Positions 44,892-53,496 are shown, counted from the stretch's first letter. The stretch is DNA of 64,000 nucleotides from Obesumbacterium proteus (GCF_001586165.1 NZ_CP014608.1:3844001-3908000); one strand, 5' to 3'. Notes: generated by a model not told the origin, from the letters alone. A program made the numbers and translations.

Positions 44892-46019
44892 CTAGATTAA
44901 TTCGGCGCTAAACCCCAGCGCATTCAATAGCTCAACGCTCGCATTGTCGTCGCATTTCACGCATAACGAAGACCATTCACGGCGCTCCTGATAATGCTTA
45001 CGCAGGCGGTCAAACTCACCGGCCTGTCCTGCAACACGACGCAGCGGTGCATCGTCGCGGCGCACATCATACACTAGATGCATCAGACGTTTGAGTTTTG
45101 CCTGATCCAGCGCGCCATGAACGGTTACGCTCGCGATTTCTGGCACCGGTAACAGCTCGCTTAACGCGACGTGCTGCGGCTGGCCAATAAACTCGCTGTA
45201 AGCTTCAAAGACCTGTGTTGTGCCACGCGCTTTGCCTTCTAAACTATAACCGGCGATATGCGGCGTACCGATATCCACCAAATCCAACAGCGCTAAAGAA
45301 AGGTCCGGCTCAGGTTCCCACACGTCTAGGATCACGCTCAGTTTTTTGCCGTTTTTCAACGCGGCCAGTAAAGCCGCATTATCAACAATCGGGCCACGCG
45401 CCGCATTAATCAAAATACGGTTTTCAGGCAAGGCCGCCAGCAGCTCAGCATCGACCAGATGCAGCGTTTTGTCGTCACCCGTTTTATTCAACGGCGTGTG
45501 GAAAGTCAGAATATCGGCATCCTGAACCAATTTTTCCAGCGGGTAGAACGTTTCTGCATCGCCCTTCGCCGCACGTGGTGGATCGCAAAGCAGCGTTTGC
45601 ACACCTAATGCTTGCAGGCGACGATTCAAACGCGAACCCACGTTCCCCACGCCAACGATACCGACTGTTTTTTCGCGCAGGTCAAAACCATCGCGCTCGG
45701 CCAGCATCATTAAAGCAGAAAAAACATACTCCACGACGGCAATGGCATTACAGCCTGGCGCCGCAGAAAAACCAATATCGTTATCGCTCAACCATTTATC
45801 ATCAACGTGATCGGTGCCCGCAGTGGCGGTGCCGACAAAGCGAACGCTGGTGCCACTCAGTAATTCAGCATTCACCTTAGTGACCGAACGAACCATCAAC
45901 GCATCCGCGCCGACCAACGCTTCGGTAGGCAATGGACGCCCGCGTACTGCCTGTACATTTCCTAAACGGCTGAATAACTCACCCGCATAAGGCATATTTT
46001 CATCGACCAGAATTTTCAC
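44892..46019 (-). CDS. pdxB: Erythronate-4-phosphate dehydrogenase PdxB
   Basis: 375 aa D-2-hydroxyacid dehydrogenase in pyridoxal phosphate synthesis. NAD motif VGIVGVGNVGSRLNRRLQ (residues ~117-135), catalytic Arg in INAARGPIVD, and His in GTPHIAGYS. C-terminal PdxB dimerisation domain present. Followed by usg-truA as in E. coli. Confidence 0.97.
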   Translation of the reverse strand: MKILVDENMPYAGELFSRLGNVQAVRGRPLPTEALVGADALMVRSVTKVNAELLSGTSVRFVGTATAGTDHVDDKWLSDNDIGFSAAPGCNAIAVVEYVFSALMMLAERDGFDLREKTVGIVGVGNVGSRLNRRLQALGVQTLLCDPPRAAKGDAETFYPLEKLVQDADILTFHTPLNKTGDDKTLHLVDAELLAALPENRILINAARGPIVDNAALLAALKNGKKLSVILDVWEPEPDLSLALLDLVDIGTPHIAGYSLEGKARGTTQVFEAYSEFIGQPQHVALSELLPVPEIASVTVHGALDQAKLKRLMHLVYDVRRDDAPLRRVAGQAGEFDRLRKHYQERREWSSLCVKCDDNASVELLNALGFSAELI

Positions 46020-46137
46020 GTAATTCTCCCGCCGGCGCAGTGCGCTGCGTAAATAATAAAATGATTGAAGCGCTATTTTGCCACCAAATAGGGATGGAGC
46101 CCAAATAAGTCAGCACGCTTTCATGGATTAACTGAGA

Positions 46138-46914
46138 TTAACTGACTTTCCGATATCGTTCGGGCGTTGTGCCTGAGATTTGCTGAAACATCACAATAAA
46201 CGCCGAAGACGAGCTGTATCCCACCTCCAACGCGACTTCTTGCACGGTTTTCCCCTGCTCTAATAAAGGCAAAGCGTGCAGAAAACGCAGGCGCTGCCGC
46301 CATTCGCTAAATGACATCCCCAGCTCATTCTGGCAGCGGCGAGAGAGCGTGCGCTCGGTGGTATATACCCGCTGTGCCCAAACGCTGAGCGGCGTGTTAT
46401 CTGACGGGCAGCTTTCCAATACACGCAGCACCGGCGCTAAGAATTTATCCTGCGAGGTCGGTAAATAGGTTTGATGAACCGGCGCTCGTTTCAATTGATC
46501 CACCAAGACTCGACAAAGGCGAATATCTTCACGTGATTCAGGCAAAATCAGATCGCGCTCAAAACAATCATCCACAATGGCATTAAACAGCGGGCTAACG
46601 TTAAGCAAACAGGCCTGCGGAGGGAGGTCTTTGCACAATCGATCACTGATATTGATGGTGCGAAACTGTGACAGTTTGCGGTTATAGCTTGAGTGTTCAA
46701 CGCCAACCGGTAACCAAACAGCAAATTTCGACGGCGCGAGAAAACGCTGATCACCCACGTTCAGCGCCAATACACCGGTTCTAATATAAATCAGCTGCCC
46801 CCACGGATGACTATGTGGCAGATATTCAGTATCCGCGTTGACCTCTTCACAGCGGAAAAATAGGTTGCGTACCGAGCTCACCTCAGAGGTTGGAAATGTG
46901 CGCTGCTGAGCCAT
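46138..46914 (-). CDS. AraC-family transcriptional regulator
   Basis: 258 aa from ATG 46914 (the frame extends five codons further). N-terminal cupin sensor (LPHSHPWGQLIYIRTGVLAL) and C-terminal double HTH (RRCQNELGMSFSEWRQRLRF, EVALEVGYSSSSAFIVMFQQ). Divergent from an EamA exporter with repeated TTTGTCTGG boxes between them, so it probably controls that exporter and itself. Ligand unknown. Confidence 0.92.
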   Translation of the reverse strand: MAQQRTFPTSEVSSVRNLFFRCEEVNADTEYLPHSHPWGQLIYIRTGVLALNVGDQRFLAPSKFAVWLPVGVEHSSYNRKLSQFRTINISDRLCKDLPPQACLLNVSPLFNAIVDDCFERDLILPESREDIRLCRVLVDQLKRAPVHQTYLPTSQDKFLAPVLRVLESCPSDNTPLSVWAQRVYTTERTLSRRCQNELGMSFSEWRQRLRFLHALPLLEQGKTVQEVALEVGYSSSSAFIVMFQQISGTTPERYRKVS

Positions 46915-46949
46915 AACGCTTTGCCTCAATCACAGTTAGTGATAATTCA

Positions 46950-47010
46950 GTTTGTCTGGATTTCATTAAATTTTGTCTGGTTATCACTATATCTAATAAA
47001 CCAGACACGC
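46950..47010. promoter_or_regulatory. Direct-repeat operator candidate between AraC-type gene and exporter
   Basis: TTTGTCTGG occurs at 46951-46959 and 46972-46980, 21 bp apart (two helical turns), and its inverse CCAGACA is at 47001-47007. Directly repeated half-sites at that spacing are typical of AraC-family operators. Confidence 0.6.
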
Positions 47011-47066
47011 GTAAACTAACGCTCGTCGCCACTGTTGTCGACAATAATGTTTTGAGAAGAAATATC

Positions 47067-47996
47067 ATGAATGCACTGTTTCCACTTTTTGCCGTACTGA
47101 TTTGGTCAATCAACGCCATTGTCAGTAAGGTTTCGGCTGGCGCTATCGATCCAGCGGCCATCTCATTTTATCGTTGGGTGTTAGCGCTGATAGTACTGAC
47201 GCCTTTTGTGCTGCCCGGCGTTATTCGCAACCGAAAGGCCATTCGACCGCATCTTGGAAAATTATTAATTCTGGGATTGCTCGGCATGGTGCTGTATCAA
47301 AGCTTGGCCTATTACGCTGCACACAGCGTCAGCGCCTTGTTTATGGGCATTTTAAGCTCCCTTATCCCACTGTTAACGGTGCTGATCAGCATTTGGCTGC
47401 TACGAATTGTGCCCACGGTCGGTATCGCACTAGGCAGCGTGATGTCATTCTTCGGCCTCGTGTGGCTGGTAAGCGGAGGTAACCCGCAACAGCTGCTGAC
47501 TCACGGCATTGGTTCTGGTGAGCTGATGATGTTCGCGGCATCGGCTTCTTATGCGCTCTATGGGGTGTTAACCAAACGCTGGAATATCAATTTACCCAAC
47601 TGGCAGTCGCTGTATATTCAGATCGTCTTTGGCGTGTTGTTGCTAATTCCTAACTTCATGCTGACCGACAACGTAAGTCTGAACACGCAAAATATTCCAT
47701 TGGTTCTGTTTGCCGGTATTCCTGCTTCGATTATTGCGCCATTCCTGTGGATTCAGGGCGTCGTGCGATTAGGAGCCAATAAAGCCTCTATCTTTATGAA
47801 CCTAACGCCGGTGTTCACCGCCATCATTGCGGTATCGTTCCTACACGAGCAACTGCACAGCTATCATCTCATCGGCGGCGGTATCGCTCTGCTCGGCGTG
47901 GTGGTCGCTCAACGTCTACGCACTCCGCTAACGCGTAAAAAAAAGCCTGAAAGCGTGAAGAGCGCAGAGAAGGATGTTTGCTCATCGGCAGATTGA
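47067..47996 (+). CDS. EamA-family (drug/metabolite) exporter
   Basis: 309 aa from ATG 47067 (GAGAAG upstream). Ten predicted hydrophobic segments in two EamA repeats (AVLIWSINAIVSKVSAGAID; ASASYALYGVLTKRW). The C-terminal tail is basic and acidic (LTRKKKPESVKSAEKD). Likely exports an amino acid or small metabolite; substrate unknown. Element D begins ~20 bp after its stop. Confidence 0.9.
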   Translation: MNALFPLFAVLIWSINAIVSKVSAGAIDPAAISFYRWVLALIVLTPFVLPGVIRNRKAIRPHLGKLLILGLLGMVLYQSLAYYAAHSVSALFMGILSSLIPLLTVLISIWLLRIVPTVGIALGSVMSFFGLVWLVSGGNPQQLLTHGIGSGELMMFAASASYALYGVLTKRWNINLPNWQSLYIQIVFGVLLLIPNFMLTDNVSLNTQNIPLVLFAGIPASIIAPFLWIQGVVRLGANKASIFMNLTPVFTAIIAVSFLHEQLHSYHLIGGGIALLGVVVAQRLRTPLTRKKKPESVKSAEKDVCSSAD

Positions 47997-48017
47997 TGTA
48001 ATTTAGCGTTGGATCGG

Positions 48018-48552
48018 TGAAAGGTTTCGTACATCAATCGCATATGCTGATACCGGTGACGATTTCGTACGCCGGTTAGCAAATGCATTTCTATGAAACC
48101 ACTGGCGTAGGCGTCCGATGAGAGTCCCATTGCGCGGGGACTCTCAACTCGCGCGCTTTTGACTGAACCGTTTGGCCGACCGGTCTCGGAGCGCACATCC
48201 CTGTGCGCCCTCAACCTGCCACCAGCATCCCTGCTGGCGGCTCTAAAATGCATTCTTTAAACATAAAAAAGACAAAAGACATTTTTGTCTTCTTATCTTT
48301 TAAATAGTTTAAGTCTTGGCAGTTAGAGCAGTGGAAACAGGAGGTTTCCACTAGGGGAGGAGGCGCCATGGATGGCGCATGCCGACCCGGCGCGGAGATG
48401 GCATTGCGGATAAAAGAGCGCGGGTTAAGGGTGGGCGGTCTGGCCCACCCTTATCGGACGCCTTCACTAAGTTTGCATGTGAATACCGTTGCTGATAGGC
48501 GGTCGAAACCTTACACCGTAAGCTCACAGACGATCGGCGGTCGAAACCTTAC
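48018..48552. repeat. Mosaic GGA-hairpin element D
   Basis: About 535 bp between convergent exporter and scsD genes. Edge units are doubled at both ends with the same 38-bp period: TTTCGTAC/A motifs at 48025 and 48063, and GGCGGTCGAAACCTTAC at 48498 and 48536. Outer hairpins 48120-48145 and 48426-48453. Inner hairpins: 48191-48208 and 48222-48237 (GGA on minus strand), 48331-48351 and 48363-48378 (plus strand). Left half is type 2 (as C); right half is the reverse complement of type 1 (left halves of A and B). This swap shows that halves move as units. Confidence 0.85.
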
Positions 48553-48592
48553 ATTAAGGCGATATATGCAACATCACAAACCAACTCTCTCA

Positions 48593-49093
48593 CTAAACCC
48601 CCGCCCACCACATCCTCATCTTAATTCCCCAACGGCTACTCCATCCGCTGGTGCTGCTCACCATGCTGCCCTTATTGAGGATCACAAACGTTGGCGTCGC
48701 GCTGATATCCCACTCAGCCCCTAAGCGCCCCAGTTGATCGTTCACAACAGGGAAGGTTAAACCTTTCGCTGCCATGCCTCGCATCAGACGTTCATCATCG
48801 CCTGAACGAATCGCGATACTCAGCACGTTCACGCCGTCTTTATGGAGTTCTTCAACCATCGGTGAAGTCAGCTTACATACGCCACACCACGTCGCCCAGA
48901 AGTAAATCAACAGCGGTTTTTCAGCGCTAAGCGCGGCTAAGGAAACCGTTTGACCATTCACTAACGTGATATCAGGCAGATGCGATATCTCCGGCGGCTG
49001 CGGTTTGCGCCATTGATCCATTCCCCATGAGAATGCCGCTAAAACCACGATAAAAATGGCCAGCTCCCTCGCCCATTTTTTTAGCCGCATCAT
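48593..49093 (-). CDS. scsD: Thioredoxin-like membrane-anchored protein ScsD
   Basis: 166 aa. N-terminal membrane anchor (LAIFIVVLAAFSWGM) then a TlpA-like thioredoxin domain with C70-G-V-C73 (FWATWCGVCK). Part of the suppressor-of-copper-sensitivity group; expected to receive electrons from ScsB and act in periplasmic thiol repair. C-terminal SGWSSRWGIKMRMWWAGV matches the family end. Element D starts directly downstream. Confidence 0.92.
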   Translation of the reverse strand: MMRLKKWARELAIFIVVLAAFSWGMDQWRKPQPPEISHLPDITLVNGQTVSLAALSAEKPLLIYFWATWCGVCKLTSPMVEELHKDGVNVLSIAIRSGDDERLMRGMAAKGLTFPVVNDQLGRLGAEWDISATPTFVILNKGSMVSSTSGWSSRWGIKMRMWWAGV

Positions 49094-49125
49094 GAGGATG
49101 CCCGCGCTAATTCAGCTTTAACCAC

Positions 49126-49857
49126 CTATTCCAGATCGTCATAGCTAATCGCTCCAGGGATCATTTGCTGGCCAATCAGCGTTGCAGGCGTACCTTGTAC
49201 CCCCATCACATCAGCCAAACGCAGGCTGCTACGAACTTCATCTAAGGTCTTATCATCGATTTTCAGGCCAGCATTATCCGTGGATTTTAACGCGCTCGCG
49301 ATGCTGCTGTCGGTGTGGTAGCCCTTTTTAGACATCAACCGCTGATGCAACGCTTCAAAACGTGCCGGGTTTTGCTGCCACAGCGTTAGAGCATATTGCG
49401 CAGAGCTTTGTGATGTTTCCCCTTTGAAAGGTAGGAGTTTGATCACCACCGCGACGTCTGGATATTTTTTAACGATCTTCTCAAGTTGGGGATCAAACTG
49501 TTTGCAGTAGGGACAGTTATAGTCAGTGAAAGAAACCAGCGTAAGTTTGGCATTTTTAGCCCCAATGCGTGGGCTAGCAGCGTCGTTAAACAGCGCATCA
49601 TGGTTCTGCTCGATCACTTTACCCAACTGGGCACCGGCCTGCTCCGCACTCTGTTGCTGCCATGCGGTCACCGCCTCTTCCAAGATCTGCGGATTATTTA
49701 CTAAGGTTTCACGAATTAATTCACGTACCTGATTCTGCTGTTCGGTCGTTAAAGGGGCTGCTGTAACGCTGAAACTCACGGCGGCAATCGTGAATAACGC
49801 ACTCTGAATCAGCATAGTCATTTTAGTTTTCATGTTGGTTTTCATATTAGTTTTCAT
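49126..49857 (-). CDS. scsC: Periplasmic thiol oxidoreductase ScsC
   Basis: 243 aa DsbA/DsbG-like protein. The N-terminus has the oligomerisation helix (EQQNQVRELIRETLVNNPQI) and the redox motif C115-P-Y-C118 (FTDYNCPYCKQFDP). The longer upstream frame is ignored: ATG 49857 is five bases after the scsB stop with AAGGA eight bases before it. The coding region opens with three 12-bp repeats (ATGAAAACTAAT type), giving MKTNMKTNMKTKM and several in-frame ATGs before the signal peptide. Confidence 0.92.
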   Translation of the reverse strand: MKTNMKTNMKTKMTMLIQSALFTIAAVSFSVTAAPLTTEQQNQVRELIRETLVNNPQILEEAVTAWQQQSAEQAGAQLGKVIEQNHDALFNDAASPRIGAKNAKLTLVSFTDYNCPYCKQFDPQLEKIVKKYPDVAVVIKLLPFKGETSQSSAQYALTLWQQNPARFEALHQRLMSKKGYHTDSSIASALKSTDNAGLKIDDKTLDEVRSSLRLADVMGVQGTPATLIGQQMIPGAISYDDLE

Positions 49858-49861
49858 GACA

Positions 49862-51889
49862 TTATTCCTTCGCATTCGACAGCGTTTTAAGTAGGGTTTG
49901 ACGATCGAGCAGTGGGGAAAGCACCTCACCGCTTGGCAGGCTTGGACCATAAATTTGATTAAACGGAACCGCGACTGCGCCGCGTTGTTTAAGGAATTGA
50001 TTGATTGCAGGTGATGGCGTCGTCCAGTCACCTCGTAGAGCCACAACATCCGGCTCACTCAAGGCTTTCTGTACATCATCACGTAGCAATACGTTGTATT
50101 TATTGGCTTTGCAGGTGACACACCAGTCTGCCGTGACATCAACAAACACCCTCTTGTTTTGGCCTAACGCCTGTGAAATGGCCTCTTCACTTAAAGGCTG
50201 CCACTGCACACTATCGGTCATCGGCGTGCGCCAATGCTCAGCGGTTAACGCGCCTGCCGCGAGCGCCGCGCCGCTCAGCAAGAGCAATACGGCTCCCCAG
50301 ATCAGCAACTGCCGACGTCCGTAATGAATGCCAGTAAGAATTAGCAAAACCACCAGCAACAGAGCCCCCAAAGACCACGCAATCAGCGTTCCAACATGCG
50401 CAGTCAACAGGCTAATCAGCCACAGGCTTGAGGCCAGCATCATCATTCCCAGCACAATGCGTAAACGGTTCATCCATTGTCCTGGCTTCGGCAGCATTTT
50501 TGCGGCGATTGGGAAAGCGGCAATCAGCAGCCACGGCAAACTCATGCCAATACCCAAAGCCGTAAACACCAACCAGAGATCGGTCATCGGCGCCGCCAGC
50601 GCAAAAGCCAGTGCCGTGCCTAAAAACGGCGCCGAGCAAGGCGTGGCTAATAACGTGGCGAAAACGCCCTGCCAGAAATGACTGCTGTTACCGTTGCCTC
50701 CGGCTGTTGCTATCCGCGTGGTGGTATTGCTGCCTAAGCGAATGGAAAAGAAGCCGAGCAAGTTGGCACTAAATAATGCCGTGACCACCACCATCAGCCC
50801 AATAAACCACGGGCTTTGGAATTGGATCCCCCAACCAACCGCTTTTTGGCTTAATCTCAGCGCCGTCATCACACCGGCCAATGCCCAAAATGACACTAAA
50901 ATACCGGTAGCCGAGGCCATAAATTGGCGACGGACGACCCGACTTTCACGGTTCTCCAACTGCAAAACCGATCCAAGCTTCATGGCTAAAACAGGTAAAA
51001 CACAAGGCATCAGGTTAAGTATCAGCCCACCCAGTAAGGCAAATAGGATTGCCGTTGAGAGCGCTAAGGAGGGGGTAACCGGAGCTGGCAATTGATCGTC
51101 AACGGTGAGAATAGCCTGCTGCGCAATACCCGCATCGCTGAAGACCATACTCAATTTTTGCCCGTGAAGATCGGGCGCATTGCCTTCCCAACCGTCGGTC
51201 ACGCGCACCGTGGCAACAATACGGCTACCGTCAATTTGGATTTTGGGCTTGGCAAAATCAGCGCCGTCTGGCACATCAAAGAAAATTTCTGGCTTTTGCC
51301 ATCCCTCTTCTCTTTCGGCACTCACACGCAGTTCGCCGCTGTGATAACCGGCTTTAACGTGATTGACCATACCCTCCGTCAGCGGCAGCGTTCCCTGAGC
51401 ACGTATAAAAGCATGCTCAAACTCCGGTGGTGTCGCCTGCGTAAGATCCAAATCAAAAGGGAAATCACTTAATACACAGACGTTGCTGCAGGTAGATAGT
51501 GTCAGCACACCTTGAAGCCGTTGGGCGGTTGCTGGAACATTGACGGTGATAGGAAATACGGTATCGCCGTGATATCCCTGAGTTGAAATGCCCGAAACGT
51601 CAAAGCGCTGCGGCGTTGGCCATCCCCAGTGCATATTTTCAATTGGCGTTTGCCATTTGATTTCAGGCGCAATACCGCCCTCGCCCGGTGAACGCCAATA
51701 GGTTTTCCAACCGTCGTTAAGCTTCACATCAAGCAAAAGGCGAACCATACCGTTTTCAGGCTGGTTTGAGCTAATGCGTACCTGCGCATGATCGTTTTGT
51801 GGATTCTGCAACCATCCACTATCGGCCGCCCAAGAGATAGGCAACCAGAGGCACAGGCTAAACGCCAGCGCCCTAAAAAATAGGAACAT
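49862..51889 (-). CDS. scsB: DsbD-like thiol:disulfide interchange protein ScsB
   Basis: 675 aa. Signal peptide (LAFSLCLWLPISWAA), a long N-terminal periplasmic domain (to about 285), an eight-helix DsbD membrane domain (about 290-555, with LNLMPCVLPVLAMK and LLATPCSAPFLG each holding a redox Cys) and a C-terminal thioredoxin domain with C590-V-T-C593 (TADWCVTCKANKY). Carries electrons from cytosolic thioredoxin to ScsC and ScsD. Linked to copper tolerance in Salmonella. Confidence 0.94.
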   Translation of the reverse strand: MFLFFRALAFSLCLWLPISWAADSGWLQNPQNDHAQVRISSNQPENGMVRLLLDVKLNDGWKTYWRSPGEGGIAPEIKWQTPIENMHWGWPTPQRFDVSGISTQGYHGDTVFPITVNVPATAQRLQGVLTLSTCSNVCVLSDFPFDLDLTQATPPEFEHAFIRAQGTLPLTEGMVNHVKAGYHSGELRVSAEREEGWQKPEIFFDVPDGADFAKPKIQIDGSRIVATVRVTDGWEGNAPDLHGQKLSMVFSDAGIAQQAILTVDDQLPAPVTPSLALSTAILFALLGGLILNLMPCVLPVLAMKLGSVLQLENRESRVVRRQFMASATGILVSFWALAGVMTALRLSQKAVGWGIQFQSPWFIGLMVVVTALFSANLLGFFSIRLGSNTTTRIATAGGNGNSSHFWQGVFATLLATPCSAPFLGTALAFALAAPMTDLWLVFTALGIGMSLPWLLIAAFPIAAKMLPKPGQWMNRLRIVLGMMMLASSLWLISLLTAHVGTLIAWSLGALLLVVLLILTGIHYGRRQLLIWGAVLLLLSGAALAAGALTAEHWRTPMTDSVQWQPLSEEAISQALGQNKRVFVDVTADWCVTCKANKYNVLLRDDVQKALSEPDVVALRGDWTTPSPAINQFLKQRGAVAVPFNQIYGPSLPSGEVLSPLLDRQTLLKTLSNAKE

Positions 51890-51941
51890 AGATTTTCTCC
51901 AAAAATAATTTTGCTACGTTAACAAGCGGTCACGTAGAAAG

Positions 51942-52319
51942 TTATTCTCGGAAGACACACAGCCGGAGATGTACCCGCAAGCGGGGTAAAGAAACCGCCC
52001 GTAGAGGGGGAATGAGTAATCGTAGCTGCCGTGCGGGCTCAAGCAATAAAGCAACGAACAGCAGCAACGCAAAAAATAGATGTTCAACCGCCATGCTGTT
52101 AGCCGCAAGCAATGACTTAGCACTGAGCTCACAGGGAGAAATGGGGCTTTCTTGGCTATCACTGACCTGTGATTCGCCAGTAGTTTGAGTCGCCGTAACA
52201 TCAGTGGGAAGGTATTTACTGAGCATGTGCATACCGGCCATGCGCTGAGTTGTACACGTGAGTACAACCAGACAAGCCAATATTAGGAACCACTTAGCCA
52301 CACGCTGCCGTTCAACCAT
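51942..52319 (-). CDS. Small membrane protein at the scsA position
   Basis: 125 aa with hydrophobic segments at about 10-24 and 82-97 and a polar middle rich in S/T/Q. It lies 52 bp upstream of scsB in the same direction, where scsA is in Salmonella. I see only two cysteine-containing patches (LTCTTQ, SPCELS) and no motif that proves homology to ScsA. The call rests mainly on position. Confidence 0.6.
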   Translation of the reverse strand: MVERQRVAKWFLILACLVVLTCTTQRMAGMHMLSKYLPTDVTATQTTGESQVSDSQESPISPCELSAKSLLAANSMAVEHLFFALLLFVALLLEPARQLRLLIPPLRAVSLPRLRVHLRLCVFRE

Positions 52320-52521
52320 AGACTGTTTAAATTTTTCGCCACTAATGATAGGTACGTCTTATCTTACCTAGCAAGCGAGGATAAACAACCGATTAGCGAT
52401 AACTTTACGTTCGCCTATTTTCTTCTGTTGGAGAAACGTCCGTTCGGCGCTGAACTTGCATTTTTATCCATGCAAGAGGATCGTAACCCCGTCAGTTACT
52501 CGTCAGATTTAGGATTTTGTT

Positions 52522-52887
52522 GTGTATCAGTCTGCTGAAAATATCTGGGCGCGCCTACAGCGCTCCCCTTTTCGCATGAAGTTTCATCTCAACGCCAAAG
52601 ACAGTGCCTACCTACAGCAAAAAGGCACCGCGGTGATTTTGTCCCATGCCTATGATTTTATAGATACCCGTTTAGCGCCTGCGTTTCCTGAAAACGATGG
52701 CAAACAAACCCCAATGCGTGGGCATCCGGTATTTGTAGCACAGCACGCGACGGCAACCTGCTGTCGAGGATGTTTAGAAAAATGGCATCGCATTCCACAG
52801 GGAAAAGCGTTAAACGAAGAAGAAAAACAATACGTTGTGAATTTTATCGCGCACTGGATTGAGAGTGAAACCAGCGGCCACCCGTAG
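52522..52887 (+). CDS. DUF4186 family protein
   Basis: 121 aa, GTG start with AGGA seven bases upstream. The family core MRGHPVFVAQHATATCCRGC (then LEKWHRIP) is present, with a Cys-Cys-x2-Cys motif that may bind metal. Function unknown. Divergent from the scs genes. Confidence 0.88.
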   Translation: MYQSAENIWARLQRSPFRMKFHLNAKDSAYLQQKGTAVILSHAYDFIDTRLAPAFPENDGKQTPMRGHPVFVAQHATATCCRGCLEKWHRIPQGKALNEEEKQYVVNFIAHWIESETSGHP

Positions 52888-52924
52888 CGATTTACCGTCT
52901 ATTTACCTTTTAATGTACAGGTTG

Positions 52925-52938
52925 TACATGCCGTTACG
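52925..52938 (+). promoter_or_regulatory. RstA-box-like site upstream of asr
   Basis: TACATGCCGTTACG resembles the RstA consensus TACATNTNGTTACA as I recall it. In E. coli RstBA activates asr at low pH, and the site lies about 105 bp before the asr start here. Also nearby is a TGTACAGGTTGTACA inverted repeat (52914-52928). Confidence 0.5.
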
Positions 52939-53042
52939 TACCGACACCAAACACTTACGGAAAGTTGACATCCATCCTCCTATTATTCATTCACCGGCTC
53001 CACCGAGGGGCTTACGAAAAACAAATTCTTGAGGAATGGAAA

Positions 53043-53474
53043 ATGAAAAAAGTTTTAGCTCTGGTTGTTGCTGCTACTATGGGTCTGTCTTCTGTTGCTT
53101 TCGCTGCTGAAACAACCGCTGCGCCAGCTGCTGCGTCTTCAACGACCGCTGCTGCACCTGCTGCCAAAGCAACTAGCACCACTCACCACAAAAAAGCGAA
53201 GCACCACAAAAAAGCAACCACCGAGCAAAAAGCTCAGGCTGCGAAAAAAGCCAAACACGCTAAAAAAGCAGCGCCGGTAGCTCAGAAAGCTCAGGCTGCT
53301 AAAAAAGCTCAACACCACAAAAAAGCAGCACCAGTAGCTCAGAAAGCTCAGGCTGCTAAAAAAGCTCAGCACCACAAAAAAGCAGCGCCAGTAGCTCAGA
53401 AAGCTCAGGCTGCTAAAAAAGCTCAGCATCACAAAAAAGCAGCACCAGCTACTGCTGCAGCACCAAAAGCCTAA
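53043..53474 (+). CDS. asr: Acid shock protein Asr
   Basis: 143 aa periplasmic, highly basic, Lys/Ala/His-rich protein induced by acid. Start ATG 53043 has GAGGAATGGAAA upstream; the earlier frame from 52965 is not used. Signal peptide MKKVLALVVAATMGLSSV ends AFA. The mature part has three perfect-period 19-residue repeats (APVAQKAQAAKKAQHHKKA) plus one diverged unit, so length probably varies between strains. Terminator at 53497-53529. Confidence 0.94.
   Translation: MKKVLALVVAATMGLSSVAFAAETTAAPAAASSTTAAAPAAKATSTTHHKKAKHHKKATTEQKAQAAKKAKHAKKAAPVAQKAQAAKKAQHHKKAAPVAQKAQAAKKAQHHKKAAPVAQKAQAAKKAQHHKKAAPATAAAPKA
53271..53441 (+). repeat. 57-bp tandem repeats in asr
   Basis: Three near-identical 57-bp units at 53271, 53328 and 53385, with a degenerate fourth at 53214. 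Repeat number may change by slippage or recombination without breaking the frame. Confidence 0.9.
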
Positions 53475-53496
53475 GTCTAAACGTTTAGATATCAGT

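Noticed and set aside
53139..53432. Minus-strand ORF rich in Phe/Ser opposite asr
   Set aside because: Mirror of the asr repeats; low complexity, no ribosome site.
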